Assembly (NCBI RefSeq): GCF_031877795.1
Contig: NC_133932.1
Coordinates: 20,090,180-20,154,179, forward strand
Source: Strix aluco
Lineage: Eukaryota > Chordata > Aves > Strigiformes > Strigidae
Direction: 5' to 3'
Length of the DNA stretch: 64,000 nucleotides
The position numbers and the translations under genes are program-made. Shown piece by piece: positions 24,578-36,008 of this stretch. Under the pieces are notes generated by a model. That model was not told the DNA's origin and did no database searches. It saw only the letters and a program-made list of their open reading frames with translations. How positions within the stretch are numbered: position 1 is the first letter of the stretch; every line of letters begins with the position of its first letter.

Positions 24578-27500
24578 TCACAAATTATTTGAATAAAAAT
24601 AAAAGAAGAATGAAAACAGGAGTTTTCACTCAAGGGAAAAGTTAATGAACTCACTTCTCTTTCTTTCACTCCCTGATTAAATATTATGTTACCATTTTAT
24701 CTTTGTGCATGAAGAGTAAAGCCCTATTCTGTATTTTGCCAGCTTCATTCATGAAGCTTTGTATTATTTTTACTGCAATAAAAAATTAAAAATGACTCTC
24801 TCCACATGAGAAGCAGAATGGAGAAAAGCAGTAATTCCCTGCAGTATGGAGGAAGGAGAAAGTGAAAGACGAGATATCCTCTTTTGTTTGTTTGAATAGG
24901 CATGAGATGTGCTCCAACATGTGCTGACGGGAGCAGTTGGAGAAGACCGGCTACAGAAGCTCAACAAGAAATGCAAAAGGCATTACCTGCTATGTAAGAT
25001 ATCAGTGAGACCTTCTTTTCTGAAGAGTGTTTTTTTCTTTAACACTCGTTATTTCTGAGAGCCTCTGGGCTCAGTAGCAGATTGTACTGATGTTTTAAAG
25101 CTGACTGCTCGATCATTCTCATTCAGATCCTGTGGATTCTCAGTGTTGCTAGATAAGTGGATTTCAGTGGATTTTCAGTTAGACCAGCTGATCACCGCCG
25201 GACTTCTTGTTCTGTAGGGGTCAGGTAGCTCAGCTGAGCTGGTGTTACTCATGTGGGACACCACCTTCTTTTAGGTGGCAGCAGGAGTGTTGACAACATT
25301 CAGATAAATAAGTCCAGATTCATATGCTAGAAGATGATTCCAGAGTTGGCTTGGCATTTTATTAACACATCAGAAGGCTCTTGCCATGTGTTTTGTCAGT
25401 CTCTGGATATATGAAATTTGCTAGGAGTCCCTGTCTGAGACAGCACCAGAAAACGAGCTCTGTATGAGAGCAACTTCATGGGGAGTGCCCATCACCTGTT
25501 ACATATGGCTGATTTTCAAATATTCTTGAGAATGAACATTGTTGCTTTTAATCTAGGAACGGACTCAGGGTTTTATAGAGGCTTAGTGCCTGAATGGCTT
25601 GCAGTCTTGTTCGATCGGCTGCTGAGATGTAAGTGGAGGCAACATGGAATCACAGAAGAGATATCCCATGCAAACCTTGTAAAACACAGAGTTTTCTGGG
25701 GGTAAAATTGTAAATTCTAAGTAAGTGAGAATGAAAACAAACGAACGTGAGAATGGGGAGAGGAGATTTAATGTTTGGAAGTGGAACCCTCCATCCAGGG
25801 ATTTCATCTGTGCTGCCATTACTGGCCCATTGCTCTGGGTAGCATGAGCAAGGCTTCTAGCTGCCAGTGAACCATTTTCATTTTGATAATTATTCACATT
25901 GCTGTAGAAACGGAAATTATCTCTATTTTCTCACTTCCCAATTGAAAACTGTAATTGCAGCTGCTCCCTCCTCCTTGTTTGGAAGTTTTACATGCAGAGA
26001 GTCATCAGCCAGGCTTGCCTTAAATCAAATCTTCCCATGCAGCCTGGGTTATAATCTAGCGAGCACAGCAGCTGCCTAGTCTTAGCAAGGAGAAAAGCAA
26101 CATATTTCTCCAGCCACTGGTTAGGGAATTCCTGCTAAAAGAAAGGTGCCATACCTTGTCTGATGCCTTTATAAAAATGTAAAGGAGTCAGTTTCCTGAG
26201 GGCTTTCACAGATATTGCTAATCATCTTAAATTGAAACAGGGCTTCCAAAACCAGCATGTAAATCCCCGTAACACACCTTCAATTTCTGTCTCCAAGGCT
26301 ACCCAGCTGCCCTGATCCTCTGTGACAAACTCTGGAAATGCCATGATATTTCCTTTTGCGCTAGTCCTTCCCCACTCTTCAATCCCCCTCACTCTTGGGT
26401 CATCGTGCTCGCATGAGACACCGCTCCACAGCATTGCGGTGGTGGGTGAAGAGCTGGTCTGAAAGCCCATGGAAGTCTGAGTGGTGGGGAATGCATGGGC
26501 TCTCATCCCTTCCACCAACGGAGAAATGCTGATTTCCTTGGGGATACAAGAAAATAGCCAGAGCCCCTGTGCAGACCTGCTCAGTTTTGCTCACTCAGCT
26601 GTGCAAAGCCTGGATCGGACACCTCTTTAAAACAATGCTAATAGAATTTATTCATGCTGTTTTTACCAAACCTTCTTATTCTGCTATAAGACATGCAATT
26701 CATGAAGAATAGCAACTACTCCCCAGTCACAGAAGGGTATTTTGAGGGACACAGTATATGTAGCCTTATTGGACATTTTCCAGTGACTTTATATGCAGAC
26801 ATCGCTTTCTCACAGAGAGCCAAAATCTGCCCTCTTCTGAAGTCTCTTGGGTCTAAATTAGTGAGACTTTTATATATCATGATTTGAATCTGAATGAGTT
26901 TCCTTGCTTGCAGTCCCTGCGGCCACAGAGTAGGCAAGGAGACTTTGTGCTGTAGTTTACCTTGTGATGGGTTTTTTTGGCTGTCCTGGTGAACAACAGG
27001 CACATTCCTTGTGTTGCCAGTACAGGAGCACCTTCTAAAAGTGAAAATCCTCAAGGATGCAAGATTTGCAAAGGCACAGATGTATGGAGCAGTGTCCTAG
27101 CAGACAACAGAATTCCCCATCGGATGGCTTATCTGAACGTCTGGGGTGAGATACAGCTTCCCTGAGAAGTTAGCATCTGAGTTGCTTCCCTGACTGTTAT
27201 CCAAGACTCACAGAAGTGCTGGATGAGCTGATGAGCCTTTTGTACTGCAGATAGCCCCAAAACACTGCAGGGTCAAGAGCAAAGTGCCAAACTAGAATCA
27301 ATGAGGCCTTACGTAGACACTCAAGAATAACAAGCCAACCAGTGGATTTGCAGGCAGACTGTAACAGCTTGTTATCTGATGTCCCCTGGGCACAAACACT
27401 GAGACATCTGCAGTTTTTGACCTTTTTTTTTCTCTGCTGGCTCAATAGCTAGTTAGCTGGTCATCCGATGTGAAAACAAAACAGAGGGAAGAAGACAGCA

Positions 27501-29894
27501 AATTGCAATAGGCAGGAGATGCTGAACTATTAGGATGCCAAAAGGACTGGAAATAAAATAAGTACACAGGTTGCTTTGCTCTCCTTTATTATTTGTGCAT
27601 CAAGCCCTCAGAGTTTGTTTCTGGAACTCTGTTAAAAGCAGAGGTTTCGGTTTGCCAGTTGTCACTGAACTTTTATGTTGCTTTTATTTTGCGTGTATTT
27701 TGCATCTTGATCTCTTTGCTTGGCACTGCAAGTTAGAAATGAACCTGAAAAACACACACTGAGACTTCACTGACTTTCCCTGATTTTTGTCTGAGAACAC
27801 AGAACTCTTCATATCACCTCCTCCAGTCCAATCAGGGGGAGGGAAGATCCTCAGAAGACTGACTTCTGAATTGTCCCTTGGACTGAGATCTCTGCTCCTT
27901 GGGATGCCGTGACTGCACTGGCTTATATCATGTAAAGGCCCTCGTTAATAAAGAGTGTGCCCGGATTGTCAGACAGGGTCATGATCACCAGCCCCAGCCT
28001 AATCCTTTAATTAACTCCTGTTAATGTAAATGCCCTCAAAAAGATTCTTTTAGCCACAGTGTTCAAGAAATCAGAAGACCTCTCTTGAAGAGACAGCCTG
28101 TTTCTTCTTTCATGGTTCGGTGTAGTGACAACACTGTCTTGCAGTATGAGAAGGATTTACCACATCCTATGGTGCTCACTTCTCATCCCTGGATTATAGA
28201 GTATTTTAAATTAACTCAGGATAATAGGTGACAGCTCAGTGTAAATTATGTGTAGCATTTCAGTCTTGCATAGGCAGAGACCTCCTGACTTCGTGTTTCT
28301 GTAATTTCTGTGTCTCAGAACAGCCTAAAGTTGAGATTGGCTTATGCACCTTGTGTAGTAGAAGGTAACAGTATGTGAGGCTCTGGAACCTGCCAGAGAA
28401 ACGCACTGTTACTGCTTCTGATTTAATCTGATTTATCCTCATCGCATGGATGTCCTACTCATTGCAATCAAGGTCAGAAAAGGATTTGAGCCTGTTTCTG
28501 ATGTGGGAAGACAGCAGTCCCACAGGTAAAAACCACAAAGAAGAGCTAAGCTCAGACTGACCTTAGTGAAAAAAAGCAAGCTCCCAAAATGGAGTGTAAC
28601 TGGACTGTATCAAGAGAGTGAATTTGGAGCAGGGCAAGAATTGTACCTGCTCATGTTATAAGCAGAGACACTCCCCTCCCTCGTGACTTCAATTTTGCCT
28701 AGGAGAATCCATATAAAAACAAACAAATGCCAACAGAAATGTTTCTATTGTTTTCCTTCCCTGTTTCTAATGAAAACTGTTCCTTTAAAACAGAGCAATA
28801 TCCTCCCCTATGATTTTTGCAGTCACAACGCAGAAAGAGAGAAAACCTGAAAGCAAAATTGACTCCTTTTGATTTTTTCCAGTTCAAGAGAGGAAACATG
28901 CCAGTGGGAAAGAGAACAAAAATCATGCCAAGTAAATCTGGATTTTAAACTGCCTCTAATGATCAACAGCAATGATACAAATATTTATTTCTGGTTTTAT
29001 AGTTTATTTGTGTTTAAGCTGACAGCAGATCTTTTAATTTGATATTCAGTCTTCCTTACATAAAAATATGTATCTTTTAGATCGGTTCTTTAATTATTCA
29101 CTTCTGTAGGAGTTCAGACAGCAAGTTGTTGGGGGATAATTTTTTCATATACTGCCTTAGCATGTACTTTCTGTTCACTAATCCTGTTTGCACTGAAGCT
29201 GACAAGAAAATGCCCAACAGTTTGAATAGGGTGTCGATTTTATCTTTATTGTTCATGCCATAGTGGGAGCTGCCATAACATCTAACCCAAATCTTTAATA
29301 CCTATCTAGTGCTTTGAAGTGCAGCCCCTCCTATTGGACAGTAAGCGTTCACAATTCCAACCAAAAGCAATGCAGGGACTGGAGCCCTGCCGCTGGAAGT
29401 GCAAAAGAGAGGCATGAAGTAGGAGGATGTCTCATTTATTGCATAACAGGTTGGATAACTTTTTTGCGTGTGGTTTTGCTTATGTGGCGTCAGTGACACG
29501 GATGTGCAACCCACAGCCACGGACAGGTCTCTGCAACCTGCCTGTTCTAGTTATCATGGCTCTAACCTGTAGACCATCATGCAGGCAAGCATCTAGAGAG
29601 ATGCTGCTAAATCTATACGTATGCATGGAAATACCACGGTATATGGGTTTTTCTCCTCATGTGTTTTGTGTTCAAAGATTCCATCAAATTCAACAGTAGC
29701 TCAGCATGTAATATAAAGCAGCTGTTTATGAGTGCTTAAGTAGTTAGGAACCAAACTTCAGGCAGCCAGATTTGAAAAATGTATTCAGTCTTTAAATGAT
29801 GTGCTCTATTGAAAGGAGTCTAGTCTAAAAACACTCATGAAGTCTGAGAGTTTATGATGTAAAGAAACCTGTAGCACGCGGTGTGTGTTTCCTA
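24578..29894. other. Non-coding sequence
   Basis: No coding exon, RNA gene or young transposon is recognised. The longest frame (26716-27054, minus, 112 codons) has no domain or supporting signals. A motif-dense patch at 27930-28060 is listed separately. Confidence 0.5.
27930..28060. promoter_or_regulatory. Candidate homeodomain-site cluster
   Basis: TAATCC (28000-28005) is followed immediately by TTAATTAA (28007-28014) and then 'gttaatgtaaat'. Three homeodomain-like cores within about 30 bp, in unique sequence, suggest an enhancer core. This is inference from motifs only. Confidence 0.25.
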
Positions 29895-30010
29895 CTTTTC
29901 CTGGATTTCATTATGCCTCCCTGCCTCACAGAACAGCTGTAACATTAAACCCATTGAAATTTGTAAAGTGCTTAGAGATCCACTGAAGGGAGGCAGTAGA
30001 GGAGTAAAAG
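29895..30010 (+). mobile_element. MIR-like SINE relic
   Basis: The 3' block 'ttgtaaagtgcttagagatc' followed by 'cactgaagg' matches the conserved MIR 3' segment of reptile and bird copies (a 'gtgaaatgcttagagatcc' block, then 'tgaaagg'). It is preceded by 'ctgcctcaca', which corresponds to the MIR 'cctacctcaca' block. Confidence 0.6.
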
Positions 30011-31944
30011 GTACTTTTCATTGCTATTGTATCAGGCAAGCTAGTTTCCAGAGTGTCTTCATAATAAATAAGAATAAATAACTGCAGATGTAGAATCTGT
30101 TCTATGCTCATTAATGGGTATCTTTGGGACTGTGGTTGAGGAGAATCTCTTCTAAGGAGGAGGTGAGTGTAGATTTGAAGATTCAAATTCCTATTTCAGT
30201 ATCTTTCCTAGGGCTATGGCTTGAAGCATTGGGGTGTGCTTCACTAGTACATGAATGCTATCCAGGTCTACTGGCATTTGAATACTAGTGGCTAATAGTT
30301 TGTTTGACCATTTTCTTCTGTCAAATTTCAACTAGATTTTCAAATAAATCATTCACCAATAATTTTTCCTCATGATTTGGTTAGCTCAATAGCCATCCGA
30401 ACAATATTCATCAAAAAAATTACTCACTTTTTCCCCATCAATCTGCAAATAATTTATTCACAAATACTTTTTACATGAAGCAGCCAGCTCTAGCCAGGAC
30501 AAATCAAGGTAATTTCCTACTCTTTTGATCAAATGCCAGTAGGACTTTATCTTGGACAGCTCAATAGAGACAGGTTTTAATGCATAATACATAATGGGTA
30601 AGCTGAGTTTTTCACATTTCTTTGAGAGTTCTCTGCTATTGCCCATATTTCTGTTCAACTACTGAGAGAGGAATGACAGGGGGGCATATATTTTCCATCC
30701 AGGTATGCTCAGAAGCATTTCACAAAACCAACCGTTCAGCTTCGAGGGTGTAGGGCTCATGTCAGCCACAGCTGTGATGGGGCAGCCCCTTAGCTGGAAT
30801 ATTCAAGCTGTTTAATAGAGCAAGGTGAAATTTAGCAAGAGTCGAGGAGAGGAAATGAAGACAAGTATTGTGCCTGCTCTGAAACACAAAGGGAACCTAG
30901 AGGCAGAATGAAATCAAGCAACATGGAATTTAGCCAGCACGCTGGGGATAATGTCCCTAGCTTTTGAGAGAAGGGTCTTTAATGAGTAGGCAAGACACAA
31001 GATGGCACATCCCCATGTAGATGTCTCTAGGACAACATTCGCGCTGTGGTTCCCTTTCCCCGGGGGTTCTCATGCAGTTTGGAAGCTGCTGACAGTCCCC
31101 TTCCTGCCCTTAGTGGCTGTCATATTGCTGACAGAGCCGTTGAGCATGGCCTTATCTGCCTGTCTGCCTACCCCTCTCTTTTGTTGTGGAGAGCTTATGG
31201 CTGCCACACACCAGCAGCAAGGGGCCTCATGTAGCTAAGGCAATGGGACCAAAAGGTTTCTCCCCTGCTTAAGGTTTGCAGTCAGCAAACTGCACTGCAC
31301 GTGAGCAGCGCTTTTGCAGCCTCTGCCCCTAAACAGGGCGCTGGGTCCTCATCAGGGTGGGCCTTTCTGCTGCTGGTCGGAGATGTATGGGTCTTCCGAA
31401 AGCAGTTTACCCTGGCGCTCCATGCTGTGTGTGGGCCTGTTATGCAGTCTTCTCGCCTTTGTCCTCGGCTGCTCAGGCAACAAGGTGGGGAGAACAAGAG
31501 ATGTTTATCCACATTTGTCAAGAGAAAAACTTTGCAAAAGCTAGCAAGTATATATTGAAGGAGTGTCGCAAGTAGGGAGTGGTTGCATGTGGGTTTCTTC
31601 AGGATCAGTGTTTGCTCATGGTCATGCACATATGTGCATGCATAATAATGTGTCTAATATAACACTTCAGTCTCGATCCTTCCCTGAGGTTGTTGGCTAA
31701 TCTAGTTACCCCCAAATGAGAGATGCCTTCAGCCTATGCATTATGCAGAAATCTAGGTATGAAGAAATGTAGGCTAACATTTCTGCAGCATCATCAATAA
31801 ATGAATTATATGTGGTGTCTACTCAAAACAACAACATGCTAAACACTGAAAGTCAAATGGGATGCCTTCCTGAGAAACAAACAACTGACCACATATTTAC
31901 TCTGCATCTCATAAATAAACATGGAGAAAGCACAAAAACAGAGG
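30011..31944. other. Non-coding sequence
   Basis: Nothing supportable as a gene. Frames at 31002-31238 and 31282-31629 overlap on opposite strands and in several frames at once, with no domain. Confidence 0.5.
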
Positions 31945-32400
31945 AAGGTATTTGTCTCAACTTTATACTTGGAGAAAGCTTTTGACTCAGTCTGGCTCTC
32001 ATAGCTGAACTATACAAATGGAATTGGCAAGGGGAAAAAATGACATAATCACATACATGTAACAATCCATTGAAAGTAGGACACACAAAAAAAGAGAAGA
32101 AAACAGGCTTTGAAGAAGGTAGACTAACACAGCGGTCAGCTTCAGGCCTGCTCTTTCTGTCATCTATGCTGGCGATTTATCAGTCTCAGAGAAACAGTTC
32201 TCAAATCGAATGAGGGATCTCAAACACCTGCTTAAATCATCACAACATCACAAAATGTATTTTAACACACCCTGCTGCAAGGCCACGTAGTGAGGAAGGA
32301 AGAACATTGGTGGTGAATGATGGGATAGAGATGCTTTCTTGGAAAACACAGATGCAGAAAGATGCTTGGGGATTCAATATAGGTAATGGATTCTACAAGC
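31945..32400 (+). pseudogene. Strongly decayed non-LTR reverse transcriptase relic (clade unassigned)
   Basis: Starting at 31949, one frame reads VFVSTLYLEKAFDSVWLS, then a stop, then LNYTNGIGKGKK. This follows the usual RT motif order: a hydrophobic strand, the first catalytic aspartate in KAFDSVW, then a 'GIGGK' turn. About 190 nt later another frame reads VIYAGDLSVSEKQ, which parallels the YADD catalytic box and its downstream region with one D lost. The KAFDSVW form differs from the CR1 form (KAFDTV/KAFDMV) of the nearby elements. I therefore suspect a different, older LINE clade. Stops and frame changes make it non-functional. I cannot define its ends or exclude coincidence. Confidence 0.4.
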
Positions 32401-32564
32401 TTTTTGTGCAGTGTAGGCAGTTAACGGTCTAATTCCATTTTTAGATATGTGAGAAGGGGAAAACCAAACAATGACTGACAAATGATTTTTACTCTGTGCA
32501 CAGCATATGTGTATAGACCACAATGACATTGTATCCAGGGTGGGTGCCTGCGAGTCAAAAAGCA

Positions 32565-32990
32565 CTTAGAAACATTGGAGAGTCCAAAAAGTGTTGCAGG
32601 GGCTGAAACTGAATCTTACAATGTGAGGCTTCAGAGAAAACAATCTATTCAGTTTAGCGGGAAGTGATAGGAGCACCACCTATAGTTACTTACCCATGAA
32701 ATGGGATGGGTGTGCAGTTTTTTATACAAAGGCATAACAAGTTCTGATGTCTCCAAGTTGGACAAATTCAACCTTGAAAGAAGCAATTTCCTAGCAGCAA
32801 GGATAATTAAACATTGGAATAAACTAGTAAGTGGAGTAAGGCACTTGCCATTACTTGGAGTCTTTAAGACAAGATGTGTTGTCTTTCAAGCTCACTTTGA
32901 TTCAGCTGCTGGGAAAAAAATCTATGGCTTGTGTATATGAGTCAGATTAATGACAGACGGTGGGTCCTTCTGTCTGGAAGCCTGACTATA
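32565..32990 (+). mobile_element. Ancient CR1-family LINE 3' end
   Basis: Blocks in the expected CR1 order run through this segment on the + strand. A decayed block equivalent to the LFSLEKRR region lies at about 32640-32660, and 'aaaggcataacaag' is at 32728. A frame (32701-32940) contains LDKFNLERSNFLAARIIKHW and then HLPLLGVFKTR. This corresponds to the CR1 C-terminal block (hydrophobic-R-x-x-RHWNxLP, then a serine-leucine rich step, then VFKARLD). The 3' UTR relic 'gacagacggtgggtccttct' follows. The subfamily is an old one shared with turtles and crocodilians, from memory of its consensus. Confidence 0.7.
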
Positions 32991-34335
32991 TGGGAGGGAA
33001 AGTGGTTCTTACTAAATATGAAGTAAAAGAGTGAGATGACACTTGTTGAGAATATCACAGCTCAGGATAGCAGGGGTTTACCTATTCTTTTCACCAGTGT
33101 AACTAACAGCGCGTAGCAGTGGTGAAGTAGGTGATGGTTATCTGGCAGTTACAGTAAGGGCAATAGGGAGTTCCAAATTGGACAGTCATAAGGAAAATCT
33201 TTCCAAGGACATAATGAAAATCAAGTCACTGCTGTAACTTTTCAACACTGTAATTCAGGTCCTGGATCAGTGATCTTCAGCTAGCAATGGAGCACAGAAA
33301 ATGGGAAGCACAGAGCAAACAGGGACTGGGGCTCCTGCAAAATCAGTGGCCTTGTGCATACAGCAAACTTTGCATCCATGACTACATCTGTGTGTACATG
33401 TCAGGATCGCTGCTGCAAGGCTTAAGAGGCACAAGGGGATATATTTTCAGGATTAGAGTTTGATGAAGAATCAACAGTTTAACCAGCATGATGGAAGCTG
33501 ACCAGTAAGGGTGAGAGATGTCCCAACCTGTTTTCTGAATTTGACGTAAGGGACATGTCTTGGTTTACAGAAGTGGCATTTTCCAGTGAAGAAAAAATGT
33601 GTTTGAATGCTGGCCAAAGGAGGAGGTAGAGCAGAATGAACGGAAACAGGCAGCAAGAACAAACAGGCATATGAGGGTACTGTAAACATAGATGAAGACA
33701 GTCTTGTTTTGTTTGGGCAGCCCTTACTCAGTCATACGTGTGGATTCAGCCTCATTTGCAGTTTGGGACCTCGGAGAACTTCAGTGTGGACAGAACTAAG
33801 TGTCCCCCAGGCACTTTGCGGCTGCAGCTCTGCAAAGAGATCTACTGTGTGCAGGAGCTCTGGTAATTGAGGTTGGAGGGTGAAAGTTCTCCTCATCAAT
33901 TTTAGGAGGGTCTTGTTTCATTACTATCAGGCAACACCCTCTCTCCAGTAAAGCATTGCAGAATGAATAACAAAGTCCAAGCTAAAATCCAGTCTGATAA
34001 TCATGCTCAGTTACGAACACAGCACACACTTCCTGCTAGTGGGAGCAAACAACCTCACCCGAGCCAAGGCATGCTGAAGACCAAGGCGTGCTGGAGACAC
34101 TAGAATAAAGCCTAAACCAGCCATTTTGTGCAGGAGCAGCAGCCCAAAACTGTGCAGAGGCCCTGGAGATTCCCCACACAGAGAAATGAGTAACACGGAT
34201 CCAGCTCCACCAAAGAACAGAAAATCAGGGAGCCTGAAGGGAGCCTGGGCAGCAAACCACAAAACACGCACGAGGAGAGCACTGATTTTCCAGTTAATGT
34301 GGCAAGGGGACTGAACCAACAGATAACTGTCCGAG
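32991..34335. other. Non-coding sequence upstream of the CpG island
   Basis: There is no supportable exon. A faint CR1-like patch may exist at about 33160-33240 ('ccaaattggacagtcataag', then 'gaaaatctttccaagg'). Otherwise this is unique A-rich sequence up to the transition into the GC-rich island. Confidence 0.45.
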
Positions 34336-34881
34336 TTACTCGAGAGCAGGCCAGCGCTTCAGTTCTCTGTTTTTACAAACAAACAGGAAATTAAATCCCC
34401 GAGCAAACAAAAATCTCTGTGAACAGGCCGAAAAGAAAGGCGGCGGAGCAGTGGCATGAATGTCATGCGGCAGCAGGCCTTTTTGCGTGAAGTGGGAACG
34501 CTGGCAGGGGAAAAGAAGCCCAGTCCCAAAGCAGGGCAGTGCTGGTTGCGGGGGCTGCCCGGCATCGGCGGGGAGAAGCGGCCCCGTGGGCGCAGCCCTG
34601 CTCTGCCTCTGCCGAGCCAGGCCGGGGGGCCGGCGGGACTGCCCCGGGGAGCGGGAGGAGCCCAGGCAGGCCCGCGGCTGCCATGTGCGCCCGTGGAAGG
34701 GCCGGGGACACGAGTGGGCCCACCCGGCAGTGCTGTGTGACTGTGCGTGCGGGCAGGGGGACGTGCGCGGACCCGCGGTGTGACCGGGCGCGAGGGAGCC
34801 TCCGCGCATGGGTGGGGGTGCGCGGAGCAGCAGGCAGCCCCCGGCTGGGGTCTGTGTGTGGGGACAGGGGTGGGAGTGACA

Positions 34882-34898
34882 CCCCCCCCCCCCCCCCC
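34882..34898. repeat. Poly-C run (17 C)
   Basis: Seventeen consecutive C. The opposite strand is a G17 run able to form G-quadruplex. Runs this long are prone to sequencing and assembly length error. Confidence 0.85.
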
Positions 34899-35149
34899 GT
34901 CTGTGCGGTGGGTCTGTGTGCGGGGACCCCGCGCTGGGGGGGGTGTCTGTGAGGAAAGGGGGCACCAGCCGCCCCCCACGCTGGGGGTACCCGCGGGTGG
35001 GAGGACGGCGGACGCGAGCGGACCGCACCCCACTGTGGCGGGGCCTGGGGGGGGCCCCGCAGCCGGGGCGGGAGCGGCGCCATGGCGGCCCCGCGCGCCC
35101 GCAGGGCCCCACGCCTGTCCCCCGGGGGCCGGCCGCTACCGGCAGCGGG

Positions 35150-35160
35150 CCCCCCCCCCC
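35150..35160. repeat. Poly-C run (11 C) followed by GGGG
   Basis: Eleven C immediately followed by four G, inside the CpG island about 455 bp upstream of the start codon. Confidence 0.85.
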
Positions 35161-35614
35161 GGGGTCACCCCTCCCGCCCCGGGGGAGCCCTCCACCCGCC
35201 CGGGCACCGGGGCTTTCCCGGGCCACGTGTGCGGGGCGGCCCCGGGAGGCCGGGGGCGGCTCCGCCCTCCGCGCGGCCCCGCTCGGCGAGGGGCTCCCCG
35301 CCCCTCCCCGCGGCTGGCGGCCCCGGGCCGGCGGCGGCCGCTCCTCTCCTCCCCTTGGAGGGGGTGGGGGCCGGGCCGGGCCGGACCCCCGCGCCGCCCC
35401 CGCTACCTGCGGGCGGGGGCGCAGGGGGGCGGGCGCTGGGGAAAGTTTGTCTCTGTGGTTGGCTGCGCCGCGCGGCGCGGCCGGTCGGGGCGGGCGGGCG
35501 GCTCCGTGCGCTCGCAGGGCAGCGGGAGGCTGAGCGGCCGGTCCCCGGGCCAGGCGAGGCGAGCGCCGGCGACCCCCCTCGCGTCGGGAGAGGCACCCGC
35601 GCAGCCCCGTCAGC

Positions 35615-35675
35615 ATGGGGCACCGCGGGGAGAGGGCGTCCTGCCTGCCTCTCCTTCTCCTCCTGCTGCTGCTCG
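35615..35675 (+). CDS. First coding exon: signal peptide of an unidentified secreted or membrane protein (partial)
   Basis: The ATG sits in a strong Kozak context (A at -3, G at +4; 'cagcATGG') inside the CpG island. It opens a 20-codon peptide with a short polar, basic n-region (His, Arg, Glu, Arg within the first seven residues), then Ala-Ser-Cys-Leu-Pro and eight consecutive leucines. This is a classical signal peptide core. After one further base (G) comes the donor 'ctcg|gtgagc', so the exon ends in phase 1 at 35675. Signal-peptide exons ending in phase 1 are typical of immunoglobulin-superfamily, EGF-type and receptor genes assembled from phase 1-1 modules. That is family knowledge, not an identification. 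The cleavage site is presumably encoded in exon 2. The downstream sequence has the + strand T/G bias expected of a long first intron. I do not recognise the gene. Alternative: the frame remains open to 35965, so an unspliced or longer exon cannot be excluded. Confidence 0.65.
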
Positions 35676-35994
35676 GTGAGCCCGGGGGGTGCGCGACCGG
35701 GGGCAGCGGGGAGGGCGGTCGGGCCGGGCTGCGCTCGGCCACCTCGCCCGCAGGTAGCGAGGGAGGGCCGGGCCCCTGGGCGCGGGCCCCTCGGCGGGGA
35801 GGAGCCGCCCGCCGTGCAGTGCCCGCACGGGGTGCGGCGGAGCCCCGCCGGGGCGCTGCCCTCCGAGGGGCGGCGGGGGGGCCAGTCTGTGTCCCCCCCC
35901 TACCCGCCCTGGCTGGCCGGGCTGGGGTCGCCTTCGCCCCCTCCCGGCCGGCCCGCGGGCGCTAACGGCTGGCGCAGCCCTAACGGCTCCGCAG

Positions 35995-36008
35995 CCCCCC
36001 CCCCCCCC
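35995..36008. repeat. Poly-C run (14 C)
   Basis: Fourteen consecutive C in the first intron portion of the CpG island. Confidence 0.85.

Noticed and set aside
33160..33240. Possible additional CR1 fragment
   Set aside because: Only one block ('ccaaattggacagtcataag', then 'gaaaatctttccaagg') is suggestive; too short to call.
34336..35742. 468-codon open frame on the minus strand across the CpG island
   Set aside because: Proline/arginine/glycine/alanine-rich with no domain. Long frames occur in several phases and on both strands here because stop codons are rare in extreme G+C. A divergent antisense transcript is possible, but nothing supports a protein.
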